Assembly: GCA_030529845.1 (NCBI GenBank)
Contig: JAUMWB010000002.1
Span: forward strand, 62,001 to 126,000
Direction: 5' to 3'
Origin: Rothia sp. (in: high G+C Gram-positive bacteria)
GTDB taxonomy: Bacteria; Actinomycetota; Actinomycetes; Actinomycetales; Micrococcaceae
DNA: 64,000 nt
Positions within the stretch are counted from its first letter, which is position 1. Each line of letters opens with the position of its first letter. The notes beneath the pieces are model-generated. The model saw only the letters and a program-made list of their open reading frames with translations. It was not told where the DNA came from and made no database searches. The position numbers were made by a program, and so were the translations under genes. This document shows, piece after piece, positions 9,901 through 18,586 of the stretch.

Positions 9901-10758
9901 ATGATTGAAGAAAACTCCGAAAAAGTTGTTTTAAAAGATAGAATAGAGCGCCTAGAAAAACAAATTAGCGATTTAAGAGAACTTCTAGACGGTATCACGC
10001 ACGAAAAAATATATAACCAGAACAAAAAGCCTAGTCATGAATCAGACATAGAAGTTGAGAAATATCTTGATTTCACGAGGAAACTCTTTGCTGAAAAGGA
10101 AAACCTCCAAAAGGGCACATGGGATATATCGCCAGGGCGTGATATCAAGCATGGCTGGGACTCTCTTGTGGACCCCTGGATTGAGTTTTTCCCCACTATC
10201 GGCGATAAGGTTCCTAGCGCCTACAGAATTTGGCAGTCGGCTCATCGTTACTTCAAGTCTGGAGATTTAGATCGTGCAGATAGGTGTGAACGGTTAAACT
10301 ATATACTCCATAACAGCTATATCCCTTCTTCCATCAAATTTGAAGGTGAAATAAATTTTGCTTACGGGGGTATAGGAGTAATTCTCCATAAGGATTCAGA
10401 CATCCAACCATTTGTTACTGTGGGAGCAAATACTACTATCGGTGGAAACGGACGGCAGGTGCGCATCGACAGCCGAAATGGGCGGAAAACTACCGTTCCA
10501 AAAATTGGAACTCTCACTACAATTGGGGCAGGAGCGAATATTTCTGGAGGCATAGAAATTGGGGCGCTTTCAATCATCGCTCCTAACAGTGTTGTTACAA
10601 AAAGTGCTCCTGCCGGATCGATCTTAGCGGGTGTGCCAGCTAAAGAGATTGGAAGAATTACTCCTGAGAATTGTCTGAACTATAAAGCAAAATTTCTCCC
10701 CGCAAGAAAATGGTCGGATGAAAAATTTATTGATTTTGTCAAAGAAAAAATTGGATAA
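9901..10758 (+). CDS. Hexapeptide-repeat acyltransferase with N-terminal coiled coil
   Basis: A 285-residue protein. Residues 5-40 form a charged coiled coil (DRIERLEKQISDLRELL), followed by an acidic linker. From about residue 150 there are left-handed beta-helix hexapeptides (FVTVGANTTIGG, IGTLTTIGAGANISGG, IEIGALSIIAPNSVV) and the ending AGVPAKEIG typical of serine-acetyltransferase-like enzymes. Role: probable O- or N-acetylation of a sugar in the polymer. An AGGAGA site sits 3-8 bases before the ATG. It is the most A+T-rich gene of the locus and is followed by the asparagine-synthetase-like gene in the same operon. Confidence 0.82.
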   Translation: MIEENSEKVVLKDRIERLEKQISDLRELLDGITHEKIYNQNKKPSHESDIEVEKYLDFTRKLFAEKENLQKGTWDISPGRDIKHGWDSLVDPWIEFFPTIGDKVPSAYRIWQSAHRYFKSGDLDRADRCERLNYILHNSYIPSSIKFEGEINFAYGGIGVILHKDSDIQPFVTVGANTTIGGNGRQVRIDSRNGRKTTVPKIGTLTTIGAGANISGGIEIGALSIIAPNSVVTKSAPAGSILAGVPAKEIGRITPENCLNYKAKFLPARKWSDEKFIDFVKEKIG

Positions 10759-10806
10759 TTGCAATGCATTCAGACTGTAGTCAAAAAATCTTTTCAAAAA
10801 GGACAT

Positions 10807-12567
10807 ATGATGGTTAATTTCGTCCCCCATGACGGGCCCCAGGCAGATTACTTTATCACGACTAACGATAATTCAAAAACTAGAGAGTTGCTCGAAGCGT
10901 TGGGAGCAACGGTCCACGCAAACGAAAACTATACTGCTTATGTATGGGACTCTCGGTTAAAAGACACTTTCCTCTCAGGAGCCGGGGTTCTTGACTCAAA
11001 CTTCCGTTTGGGACCAACCTCTCTTCCCCGGATGCCGAGAAGCTTTGGTTCAGGAACATACCACGTTGTCCAGCTACTCCACGATGGTGCCAGGGTAGTC
11101 CCCGATACCTTTGGTATTTTACCCGTATACTACTCTGATACGGCAGTTACTAATAGGCTACACCTCGCTGCCCTGGTCGAGCGTGAAATAGACGCGCATA
11201 ACTCTATGAGTGCGACCTATGATTACAGCGGTTTCTCATTCCAATTTAACACTCTGCACACACCTGTTCGGGGCTTCAAATTAGCCGAATCCGGTCACGT
11301 TATTATTGTAGATGGAGCAAAAGTTACCACTTCTCAATTCCATCTAGACAACTCCTTTGAGATTCTCTCAAAGGATGAGTACTGGGACCTTATTGAACGC
11401 GGTGCTGAGGATCTGGTCCGTGATATTACAGCAATGGTTGATTCCGACTATCCCATTTACACCGATATTACGGGGGGAAAAGATAGCCGCTTAGTTTTTG
11501 GGGCAATTGTTGCAGCCGGCCGTCAAAAAGACGTTATATTTAATACAATAGCTAATCCAAGCAATGAGGGTCAGAAAATAGATTTGGATATTGCTACTGG
11601 CTTAGTATCACGATATGGAGGGACGTACAATAAAGCTTCATCAGTTATAGGATATTCCCATCATTCTGCTGCCGCTAATATGATCAAACGTAGGAGCCAA
11701 GTTTTCGGCAGCTACCACTGGATTACCCCCAGCGATATTTCTCCAGTACGTCCATTAAATAAGAAACCTTTTATTCGTGTTATGGGCGGAGGAGGCGAGG
11801 TCTATCGATCACGTTGGAACTATCTTCTATTCACGAAAACAGATTTAGATCAGCTTGCGACACCTCACAGTATTTTAGATATGCTCATTTCACACCAGCC
11901 TAAGGATCGGACAGCTCAGGTAGCCCAGGACTACTTCTACCTCTACCGCGACCAGCTGGTTAGTGACTTTATGCGTATGCCCGGTCCAACCCTGGGGCAC
12001 AAAATGGACAGTCACTTCTTGAATTTTAGGAATCGTTTCCATTTCACCCAAAAACAATCCAATGCTGAATCGATGTTTGGTCTTAGCATAGCCAACTCTC
12101 CCGCCTTACTTTCGGCATACAGGGGTCTCCCTTCATCTGAACGGCAGATGGGACGGGTAGCTTACGATGTGATGCGCACCTTTGATGAAAAGCTGCCTCA
12201 CTACCCGTTTGATAAACCACTCAATCCGAAAATTTTTACGTCTCCGTACCACCGCAAATCGATGGTAGAGGAAAGAGAACTTACTCTTGTCCCGAAGCCG
12301 GAAATTGCCCTTCGCCCACGAACAGTCCCTCCCGGTGTCGAATTTCCTACTCGACCTGTCTCTCCGGACTACGATTTCTCTGGAATATTAGACCAGGAAA
12401 TAGAACGTTCTCGAGATGTGATTTTATCTAGCACTCTCTATAAATTCCTCAACAAGGCAGATTTAGATAATTTAATAAATTGGAGTTCAGAACGGAGCAT
12501 TGCACAAAAGTCTGCAATAGCCTCTAAGATTACAGCTTTTGCAGACTATACAGATTCCACCGAATAA
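10807..12567 (+). CDS. Asparagine-synthetase-like protein lacking the glutaminase cysteine
   Basis: About 585 residues related to AsnB. The C-terminal half has the ATP-pyrophosphatase loop YTDITGGKDSRLVFGAIV (the family SGGxDS motif with Thr-Gly-Gly-Lys). The N-terminal part resembles a class II glutamine amidotransferase fold (LPRMPRSFGSGTYH, then a long beta-rich stretch) but does not begin Met-Cys, so glutamine hydrolysis is not expected. Related proteins in O-antigen and capsule loci are thought to amidate uronic acids. ATG pair 10807/10810 follows AAAGGA, the second with better spacing; the frame extends to TTG 10759 without a ribosome site. A strong terminator follows. Confidence 0.72.
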   Translation: MMVNFVPHDGPQADYFITTNDNSKTRELLEALGATVHANENYTAYVWDSRLKDTFLSGAGVLDSNFRLGPTSLPRMPRSFGSGTYHVVQLLHDGARVVPDTFGILPVYYSDTAVTNRLHLAALVEREIDAHNSMSATYDYSGFSFQFNTLHTPVRGFKLAESGHVIIVDGAKVTTSQFHLDNSFEILSKDEYWDLIERGAEDLVRDITAMVDSDYPIYTDITGGKDSRLVFGAIVAAGRQKDVIFNTIANPSNEGQKIDLDIATGLVSRYGGTYNKASSVIGYSHHSAAANMIKRRSQVFGSYHWITPSDISPVRPLNKKPFIRVMGGGGEVYRSRWNYLLFTKTDLDQLATPHSILDMLISHQPKDRTAQVAQDYFYLYRDQLVSDFMRMPGPTLGHKMDSHFLNFRNRFHFTQKQSNAESMFGLSIANSPALLSAYRGLPSSERQMGRVAYDVMRTFDEKLPHYPFDKPLNPKIFTSPYHRKSMVEERELTLVPKPEIALRPRTVPPGVEFPTRPVSPDYDFSGILDQEIERSRDVILSSTLYKFLNKADLDNLINWSSERSIAQKSAIASKITAFADYTDSTE

Positions 12568-12580
12568 CTCCAGTTAAGAT

Positions 12581-12625
12581 AAAAAGCTTATGCAAAATAA
12601 ATAAATTATTTTGCATAAGCTTTTT
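12581..12625. terminator. Bidirectional terminator inside the polysaccharide locus
   Basis: A perfect 20-bp stem (12581-12600 with 12606-12625) with A-run and T-run flanks and a 5-base loop. It separates the rightward operon ending at 12567 from the leftward operon whose last gene ends at 12640. Confidence 0.92.
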
Positions 12626-12639
12626 ATTGGTTACTTCTT

Positions 12640-14826
12640 CTACAATACAATTTTTTCTAGTACAGAGATGAGTGCGGGAACATCCCCGACAGGAACCTTA
12701 TAGGTAATATCCATGCGAGACATTGGGGAATCCTCATCAACCAGGGCAAGAATATCGACTCCTGCGCCCAAGTAGTCTGAATACTTCGAAGGGAGGAAGG
12801 GGTTGATTGGCAGGTTAGCGTCCCTTTGCACATCGTTTACGAGAAGCACATCAAAAAGTTTCGTAGCATTGAGAAACTCCATATACGACAGATAAGGATT
12901 GCTATATATATTCGGCCCTAAGCCAAGGTCCTTAACAGTCTGGGAAACCTCTTCAGGCTTATTACTGAAGATATGTACTCGAATCTTCTGACGTACTTCT
13001 TGTCGCGAATTAATCAAAGCCTGCAAAACATCACCGATCCCTCGGTTGCTATAAAAACTACCGAAGTAAGCAATGTTAATAACATCCTGAGGAACGCTGT
13101 AAGTGGTCTCTACCAAGTCATACGCGTAGTCCGGCGGTGTCGGGTGGTGGCGAACGATAGATTTGCGACGTACAAGCTCTTGCAAAGAGCTGTCCTGATA
13201 AAGCGAAAGCATATAGTCCATCTGATTCTGATTAGTAAAAATCAGCTCATCTGCCGTTACCAGAGTAACGAGCTCCACCAAATCAAACAGAGTATTAATA
13301 GGCAGATACCCAAACCCACGAGCTGCAATGCATGACTTCAGGTACTCGGCAGTAGCGTTATCTGTTAGTTCACCCGGACGTTCTTGGCCTTCAGCATCTC
13401 TACGTAGCGGGTCTGAGAATTCCGCCGTCCACCGCACACCCCAGTGCTTATTCTTGAAAAGAGCAGCAGCCACATGAGAACCAACCCAAAGAGCACGACT
13501 GTAAATATTCTCATATGAGCCATTTAAAGCATGCTTTCGCTCAGCAACTGCAAGAGCCTTCTCCGCAAAATCACAGATAGGAGCCCAACCAGCGAATGAG
13601 GGAGGGCTACTAATAATCTCGCGATCCGCAATCCACCGGTCAGCAAGAGCCGACACTGCGTAATCATAACGACGGACTTTCGACATGTCGTTAGTGATAA
13701 CGTCAGTCACTCGACCACGCTCAACAATTGCCTTAGCAGCTACTACCGCGCTAGTGTCAGAGAAAGGGGCGAAGCAGTAGACAAAAGCAAGATCTTTAGC
13801 TGACTCGGTGTGAACCATTTTCCATGGGAAATTCCTGATGCCGCTACGCTCAATAGCGGTGTAAACTTCTTCGCATTCATCAAGGTTCTCTTTAAGATAA
13901 CGCCCAACAAAACCAGCTTGAGCAGACTTAAGCTGCTCCAAAGCTCTTGACTGTGGGGTATTTTCTTTAACAGCAATCTCTTCAAGTGCCTTGATACATG
14001 CCAAGCGCTGTTCAACCGCAAAGTTAAAGGTCATTGCCTGTCGAGACACCGACTGGTCACGTGTATACCTCAGATAAGAGGCAGCATCTAAATCATGAGG
14101 AACAGTAACTTTGATTTCGGGATATCGTAAAAGCTCCGCAAAATATACAAGGTCTTCACCGCTCACGAGACTGTCGCGGTAACGAGCACGTCGTGCATAC
14201 TCTCGGGGGAAGAGCTTACAGGCGTTAAAACCCAGCGCCCAGGGTACCTCCGATAGAGGAACGGTCTGCCCCCGAAGCTTATGAATACGCTGGTTGAGAG
14301 TATTATCAGCGTCAATAATGCCATCAGGCGAGATATTGATAATGGGAGAAAGTACTATATTCGTTCCCGTTGAGCTACCCAAAGCTGTTTCGAGGAACCC
14401 TAGCTCCACGTCATCGTCATCATCAACAAAAGTAACCCGAGAAAAACGCGCCAAATCTAGCCCCAGATTTCGTGCGCCGCCTGCGGACCCCTCTTCCTGC
14501 CAAAACTGACGGATGCTGATGGAAGGGTAAATACGCTGATAGTTCTTGATAACGTCAGTGGTGCCGTTATCTTTACCATTGACTACACAAATTACCTCAT
14601 AGCGACGAGGGTCTAGAGTCTGGTGAGCTAAAGAGTTAAGCACCAGACCGATCCGGTCAGCTCCATCATACGTTGCGATGATAACCGAAATACCTGATTC
14701 AAGAACCCTATCGAACTCCCCAAAGTCAACTCGTTCAAGCTCAGTAACTATTTTTTGATTCTCTTCGATGAGCCTAGTGCGGGCTGCCGAATCAAGCAGA
14801 ACATTTCGCCCATAATCCTGTTGCAT
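12640..14826 (-). CDS. Two-domain glycosyltransferase: GT-A family 2 then GT-B-like
   Basis: A 728-residue enzyme. Residues about 45-270 form a family-2 GT-A domain (GISVIIATYDGADRIG, then the metal site VTFVDDDDDVELGF). Residues about 330-728 look like a GT-B fold: a Rossmann half with hydrophobic strands, then INIAYFGSFYSNRGIGDVLQAL and a C-terminal half with LPSKYSDYLGAGVDILAL. The domain order is opposite to that of the transferase at 4975. Its ATG shares one base with the stop of the upstream gene (TAATG), so translation is coupled. Probably extends the repeat unit; sugar donors unknown. Confidence 0.78.
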   Translation of the reverse strand: MQQDYGRNVLLDSAARTRLIEENQKIVTELERVDFGEFDRVLESGISVIIATYDGADRIGLVLNSLAHQTLDPRRYEVICVVNGKDNGTTDVIKNYQRIYPSISIRQFWQEEGSAGGARNLGLDLARFSRVTFVDDDDDVELGFLETALGSSTGTNIVLSPIINISPDGIIDADNTLNQRIHKLRGQTVPLSEVPWALGFNACKLFPREYARRARYRDSLVSGEDLVYFAELLRYPEIKVTVPHDLDAASYLRYTRDQSVSRQAMTFNFAVEQRLACIKALEEIAVKENTPQSRALEQLKSAQAGFVGRYLKENLDECEEVYTAIERSGIRNFPWKMVHTESAKDLAFVYCFAPFSDTSAVVAAKAIVERGRVTDVITNDMSKVRRYDYAVSALADRWIADREIISSPPSFAGWAPICDFAEKALAVAERKHALNGSYENIYSRALWVGSHVAAALFKNKHWGVRWTAEFSDPLRRDAEGQERPGELTDNATAEYLKSCIAARGFGYLPINTLFDLVELVTLVTADELIFTNQNQMDYMLSLYQDSSLQELVRRKSIVRHHPTPPDYAYDLVETTYSVPQDVINIAYFGSFYSNRGIGDVLQALINSRQEVRQKIRVHIFSNKPEEVSQTVKDLGLGPNIYSNPYLSYMEFLNATKLFDVLLVNDVQRDANLPINPFLPSKYSDYLGAGVDILALVDEDSPMSRMDITYKVPVGDVPALISVLEKIVL

Positions 14827-15596
14827 TACTTAGTCTCCCCTGCACTTATTTCACGATTTTTTTCCCAGCGTGTCAGAATTATCTTCCCCAGTTTTGAATT
14901 CGCGAGAGCATCATATTTCCGTTGGAGGGCGTCAAGCTTACGGTTAAGGCTTACAACCTTCCCTTCAAGCTCGGCAATATACTGCTTTGATTTTTCATCT
15001 GATACCTGGGCAACTTCTTCTACGCTCATAAGAATCTCATCTTCAGGTCTCTTGAACTCTACGAGATCTAAACTCTCAGCCAATGAGATAAGATGCTGAC
15101 GAGCCTCAACTTCACCCTGAGTGCTACTACTCGATGTGATATTCTGGCCGGTCAATTCCATGCCGAGCTTAATACCCTTAAAGAGGGTGCTTGCGTCTAG
15201 ATCTTCATCTGTACACTGACCGATTTCAAGTGCAATCACTTGAGAATCAATGACATAGTCTCGGACGGCAAGAGCAGCAACACTCTCGCGAGTAACTACC
15301 CAGTCCACTAAATGAGCATGGTTCTTAGGGAACACGCACCATGCAGTTCTACCTGTCGAGTCTTGGTCAAAGGGCAAAGACCTCAAAAACTCTTCGATTG
15401 TTTCAGGGCGAGTCTCTACAAGAACAAGCGACTTCCACGGTGACTGCTCAAAATCAGCCGGCCAAGTACCCGTTACTTCACAAGAATCCTCGACAAAATC
15501 TAATCCTAGATGCTGGCGGTGGAACTGATCGATAACTACCAGTGCATCGCGTAGGGCTACAGTTCCTATGCCCGTTGGGTGAGGCGTAATCTTCAT
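14826..15596 (-). CDS. Uncharacterised protein with C-terminal coiled coil
   Basis: A 256-residue protein I do not recognise. The first 150 residues alternate hydrophobic and acidic segments (LRDALVVIDQFHRQHLG; KSLVLVETRPETIEEFL; YVIDSQVIALEIGQ) and look like a compact alpha/beta domain. Residues about 195-240 (SDEKSKQYIAELEGKVVSLN onward) form a clear heptad coiled coil, followed by a basic tail. There is no signal peptide or membrane segment. It lies between wecB and a two-domain glycosyltransferase and overlaps the latter's ATG by one base, so it may be an adaptor or length-control partner of that enzyme (inference only). Confidence 0.6.
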   Translation of the reverse strand: MKITPHPTGIGTVALRDALVVIDQFHRQHLGLDFVEDSCEVTGTWPADFEQSPWKSLVLVETRPETIEEFLRSLPFDQDSTGRTAWCVFPKNHAHLVDWVVTRESVAALAVRDYVIDSQVIALEIGQCTDEDLDASTLFKGIKLGMELTGQNITSSSSTQGEVEARQHLISLAESLDLVEFKRPEDEILMSVEEVAQVSDEKSKQYIAELEGKVVSLNRKLDALQRKYDALANSKLGKIILTRWEKNREISAGETK

Positions 15597-15622
15597 GTTT
15601 TATCTTTTTCTACTCTTACCGT

Positions 15623-16762
15623 CTATGAAAAATCTTTGACGCGCTTGCCGATTCCAAACATTTCTTCAAGCGCAGCTACAGTTCGTTCTGCAGCTTTACC
15701 ATCACCGTAGGGATTCACAGCATTAGCCATAGAAGCATAATGTTCACCGTTCTCAATCAGAGCAGAGATCTCATCCACAATCCGTTCCAGCTCAGTACCA
15801 ATCAGACGCACAGTACCAGCCTCTACAGCCTCAGGGCGTTCTGTATTCTCACGCAGCACCAAAACCGGCTTACCCAGGCTCGGAGCCTCTTCCTGCACTC
15901 CCCCAGAATCAGTCAATACCAGGTGAGCAGCCTTCATTACGTGAGTAAACTCAGCATAAGCAAGAGGCTCAGTCACCACAACGTTCTCTAGCCCCTCCAA
16001 AGGAGGAATCACAGCCTCGCGCACCAGCGGATTCTTGTGGGCAGGGAAAACAAAAGTGAAGTCAGGGAACTTACGCGCCAGCTCAGCAACAGCCCGGCCA
16101 ATACGCTCCATAGGCTCACCCCAGTTTTCACGCCTGTGCGTAGTTACCAAAACCATCGGGGAGCCGTTCTCGATAACCTGCTGTACAGCGGAGTCCTCAA
16201 ACTCAACAGTCTTTTCAACAGTTACAAACAAGGCATCGATTACAGAGTTACCGGTTACCACGATATCTGCTTCGTCCACGTCCTCTCGAAGCAGGTTAGC
16301 TTTTGATTCGTCTGTGGGAGCAAGATGGAGAGCAGCAATCTGACTCGTCAACTTTCGATTAGCTTCTTCCGGGAAAGGAGAATTGATATCGCCCGAGCGC
16401 AGACCAGCCTCAAGATGCACTACCGGAATCTGCCGATTAAAGGCAGCCACAGCAGCACCCATCACCGTTGAGGTATCACCCTGCACAATCACCGCATCAG
16501 GGGAATACTTCTCATAAATTGCGTCCACCCCACTAATTACCCTAGCCACAATGCCGTTGAGGCTCTGGCCGGCAGACATAATGTTGAGGTCCTCGACAGG
16601 CTCAATACCAAACAGCGCGTTGACCTGATCTAGCATTTCGCGGTGCTGCCCGGTCACTACAGCAATCGACTCAAACTTCTCAGACGCCTCTAGCGCCTTA
16701 ATAATCGGAGCGACCTTAATAGCCTCAGGGCGTGTGCCATAAACGGTCATAATCTTGAACAT
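15623..16762 (-). CDS. wecB: UDP-N-acetylglucosamine 2-epimerase (non-hydrolysing)
   Basis: Interconverts UDP-GlcNAc and UDP-ManNAc and so feeds WecC. The 379-residue protein has normal length and the family landmarks: MTVYGTRPEAIKVAP at the N-terminus, VVTGQHREML, VQGDTSTVMGAA, the VHLEAGLRSGD block, TTHRRENWGEP, and LTDSGGVQEEAPSLGKPVL in the UDP-binding half. It is transcribed leftward, first in the wecB / coiled-coil protein / transferase group. It is separated by 116 bases from the ABC ATPase gene upstream. UDP-ManNAcA made by WecB plus WecC is known as a precursor of Micrococcus luteus teichuronic acid, a possible model for the product here. Confidence 0.95.
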   Translation of the reverse strand: MFKIMTVYGTRPEAIKVAPIIKALEASEKFESIAVVTGQHREMLDQVNALFGIEPVEDLNIMSAGQSLNGIVARVISGVDAIYEKYSPDAVIVQGDTSTVMGAAVAAFNRQIPVVHLEAGLRSGDINSPFPEEANRKLTSQIAALHLAPTDESKANLLREDVDEADIVVTGNSVIDALFVTVEKTVEFEDSAVQQVIENGSPMVLVTTHRRENWGEPMERIGRAVAELARKFPDFTFVFPAHKNPLVREAVIPPLEGLENVVVTEPLAYAEFTHVMKAAHLVLTDSGGVQEEAPSLGKPVLVLRENTERPEAVEAGTVRLIGTELERIVDEISALIENGEHYASMANAVNPYGDGKAAERTVAALEEMFGIGKRVKDFS

Positions 16763-16878
16763 GAAGACCTCTTGGGGGATAAAAGCAAATATGTGTGTCT
16801 TTCATATTCTAAAGGCAGCCAGTCGGCATTATGCCTACAACCCTTCACTAAGACAATCGTTTACGAAGAACTTAACAC

Positions 16879-17703
16879 CTACTGAGCATCATCAACGATA
16901 TACCCAGTTGCCCCCAACTTTTTTGCGTCTTCCAATAACCCAGCAGCTTTCTTATCATCACCTTGCGAGAGAACATGGGCATACCACCGATATTTGCGCG
17001 CAACCACCCGTGCATCACCGTCCATAATCAGCTCGCCCTCATCGATCCACAGAGCCCGGGTGCACATCTCCTCCACGGTTTGAGCAGCGTGTGACACCAG
17101 AAAAACAGTACCTGCCTGATTCAGCAGACCATCCATAGCCTTTTTAGCCCGGTCCGCAAAAGCAGCATCGCCCGCGCTCAGGGCCTCGTCGATCAGCATA
17201 ATCTGGGGTCTAGCAGCCATTGAAATAGCAAACCGCAGACGTGACCCCATGCCCGCCGAATAGGTATTCATGGGGCGGTAGACAGCATCCCCAATCCCAG
17301 CCAACTCAATTACCCCGGGGCGGGCGGCCTCAACCTCGGCAATGCTCATACCCATAGCCAAACAGCCCAAAGTAATGTTGTCATCACCAGACATTGAAGG
17401 ATTCAGCGCAGCAGAAATACCGATCAGCGTAGGCTGGTCAGATGCCAGCACCTGCCCTGCGGTGGGTGTCTGTAAGCCGGCGATTACTCTCAAAAGGGTA
17501 GATTTTCCTGCACCGTTCCTTCCCACCAGACCGATGAACTCTCCCTCAAATGCGGTCAACGAAATGCCTTTGAGAGCCCTCACTTGCTTCTTCTGGCGGC
17601 TAAATCTGCCGGTCTTGAAACGCGTGGTGTACTCAACGTGCACATCATCTACTAGTACATTGAGCTGTTTCTGCGGATCATCTTCATTAGGAAACTGAAC
17701 CAT
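16879..17703 (-). CDS. Polysaccharide ABC exporter, ATP-binding subunit
   Basis: ATPase of a capsule, teichoic or O-antigen type ABC exporter (Wzt/TagH/KpsT group), 274 residues. Walker A is GRNGAGKST. The signature region is YSAGMGSRLRFAISMA, overlapping the YSSGM-like form of polysaccharide exporters, and Walker B is IMLIDEALSAGD. The C-terminal 60 residues are an extra helical extension (LSQGDDKKAAGLLEDAKKLG). The ATG at 17703 is chosen because GGAGGA sits 5 bases before it; longer in-frame starts lie inside the permease gene. It overlaps the permease by 17 bases, so the subunits are co-translated. Confidence 0.92.
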   Translation of the reverse strand: MVQFPNEDDPQKQLNVLVDDVHVEYTTRFKTGRFSRQKKQVRALKGISLTAFEGEFIGLVGRNGAGKSTLLRVIAGLQTPTAGQVLASDQPTLIGISAALNPSMSGDDNITLGCLAMGMSIAEVEAARPGVIELAGIGDAVYRPMNTYSAGMGSRLRFAISMAARPQIMLIDEALSAGDAAFADRAKKAMDGLLNQAGTVFLVSHAAQTVEEMCTRALWIDEGELIMDGDARVVARKYRWYAHVLSQGDDKKAAGLLEDAKKLGATGYIVDDAQ

Positions 17704-18586
17704 AGCGCTCCTCCGCATCAACAAAAAATACAAAGCCAACAAGTAGCAGAAGAATTACCCACAGAACCATCAGCAGCCACTCGTACACGCTAGGTACCGC
17801 TCCCTCAATAAGTACCTCCCGATACATATTGAGCACCATAAACAGCGGGTTAGATTCAATGACAAGAAGTGCTGTCGGGTGATGAATAAACCGCTCAATA
17901 GGGAAGATAACCCCGGACCCAAACATAAGGATACGGGTAACAAAAGAAAAAAGTGCGGTGGTATCTGGGATGAAGTACCCAATCCGAGCAATGAGTAATA
18001 TCAAGCCGGTATTAAACAGGACCTGAAGTAGGAATATCGGCACCACCAGAATCCAGGTCCACGATACCGTCACATGTGGCGGTATAACGATAATCCCCAC
18101 CAGCATTACCGCAATCATCGGTAGAGCCTCCAGCGTATTCTTCAGGGCTAAGGCGACAGGCGGTAGCACACGCGGAAAATTAAAGCCCTGAATCAGACTC
18201 TTACTCTGCTTCATCACCGATGCCGCAGAGGTTATAGACTGTGCGGTGAACTGAAACATCAAAATACCGACAATCAAGAAAGCGGGGAAATTCTCCATCC
18301 CCCGGTCGGCCCGAAGAACCAGGCCAAAGAGCACCCAATAGAACATCACATCCATCAAAGGCCTCAGGAAAAGCCACAGGGAACCCAGCCGGTTATCGCT
18401 GTTACTCGCAAATACCTTGTAGAGGGACTGGTGCCAGATGAAGGCACGGTACTTCCACAAACGCTGGAAGTACAGGCGATAATTGCCGCGCACTCCCACA
18501 GGCCGGAGCTGTCCCCGAGTCACAAGCCCCTGGTAATGGCTGTACTGGCTACTCAGCTCTAGACTTCCACGAGAATAGTTAGACAT
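17687..18586 (-). CDS. Polysaccharide ABC exporter, ABC-2 membrane subunit
   Basis: A 299-residue inner-membrane protein with about six hydrophobic segments and the ABC-2 permease pattern. It has a cytoplasmic N-terminus of about 55 residues, SNDNRLGSLWLFLRPLMDV before the first helix, and the amphipathic stretch with LIQGFNFPRVLPP in the first cytoplasmic loop. It forms the channel with the neighbouring ATPase and should export a lipid-linked glycan. Its ATG shares a base with the stop of the upstream glycosyltransferase (TGATG). The exporter type implies that the polymer is completed in the cytosol before export. Confidence 0.92.
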   Translation of the reverse strand: MSNYSRGSLELSSQYSHYQGLVTRGQLRPVGVRGNYRLYFQRLWKYRAFIWHQSLYKVFASNSDNRLGSLWLFLRPLMDVMFYWVLFGLVLRADRGMENFPAFLIVGILMFQFTAQSITSAASVMKQSKSLIQGFNFPRVLPPVALALKNTLEALPMIAVMLVGIIVIPPHVTVSWTWILVVPIFLLQVLFNTGLILLIARIGYFIPDTTALFSFVTRILMFGSGVIFPIERFIHHPTALLVIESNPLFMVLNMYREVLIEGAVPSVYEWLLMVLWVILLLLVGFVFFVDAEERYGSVS

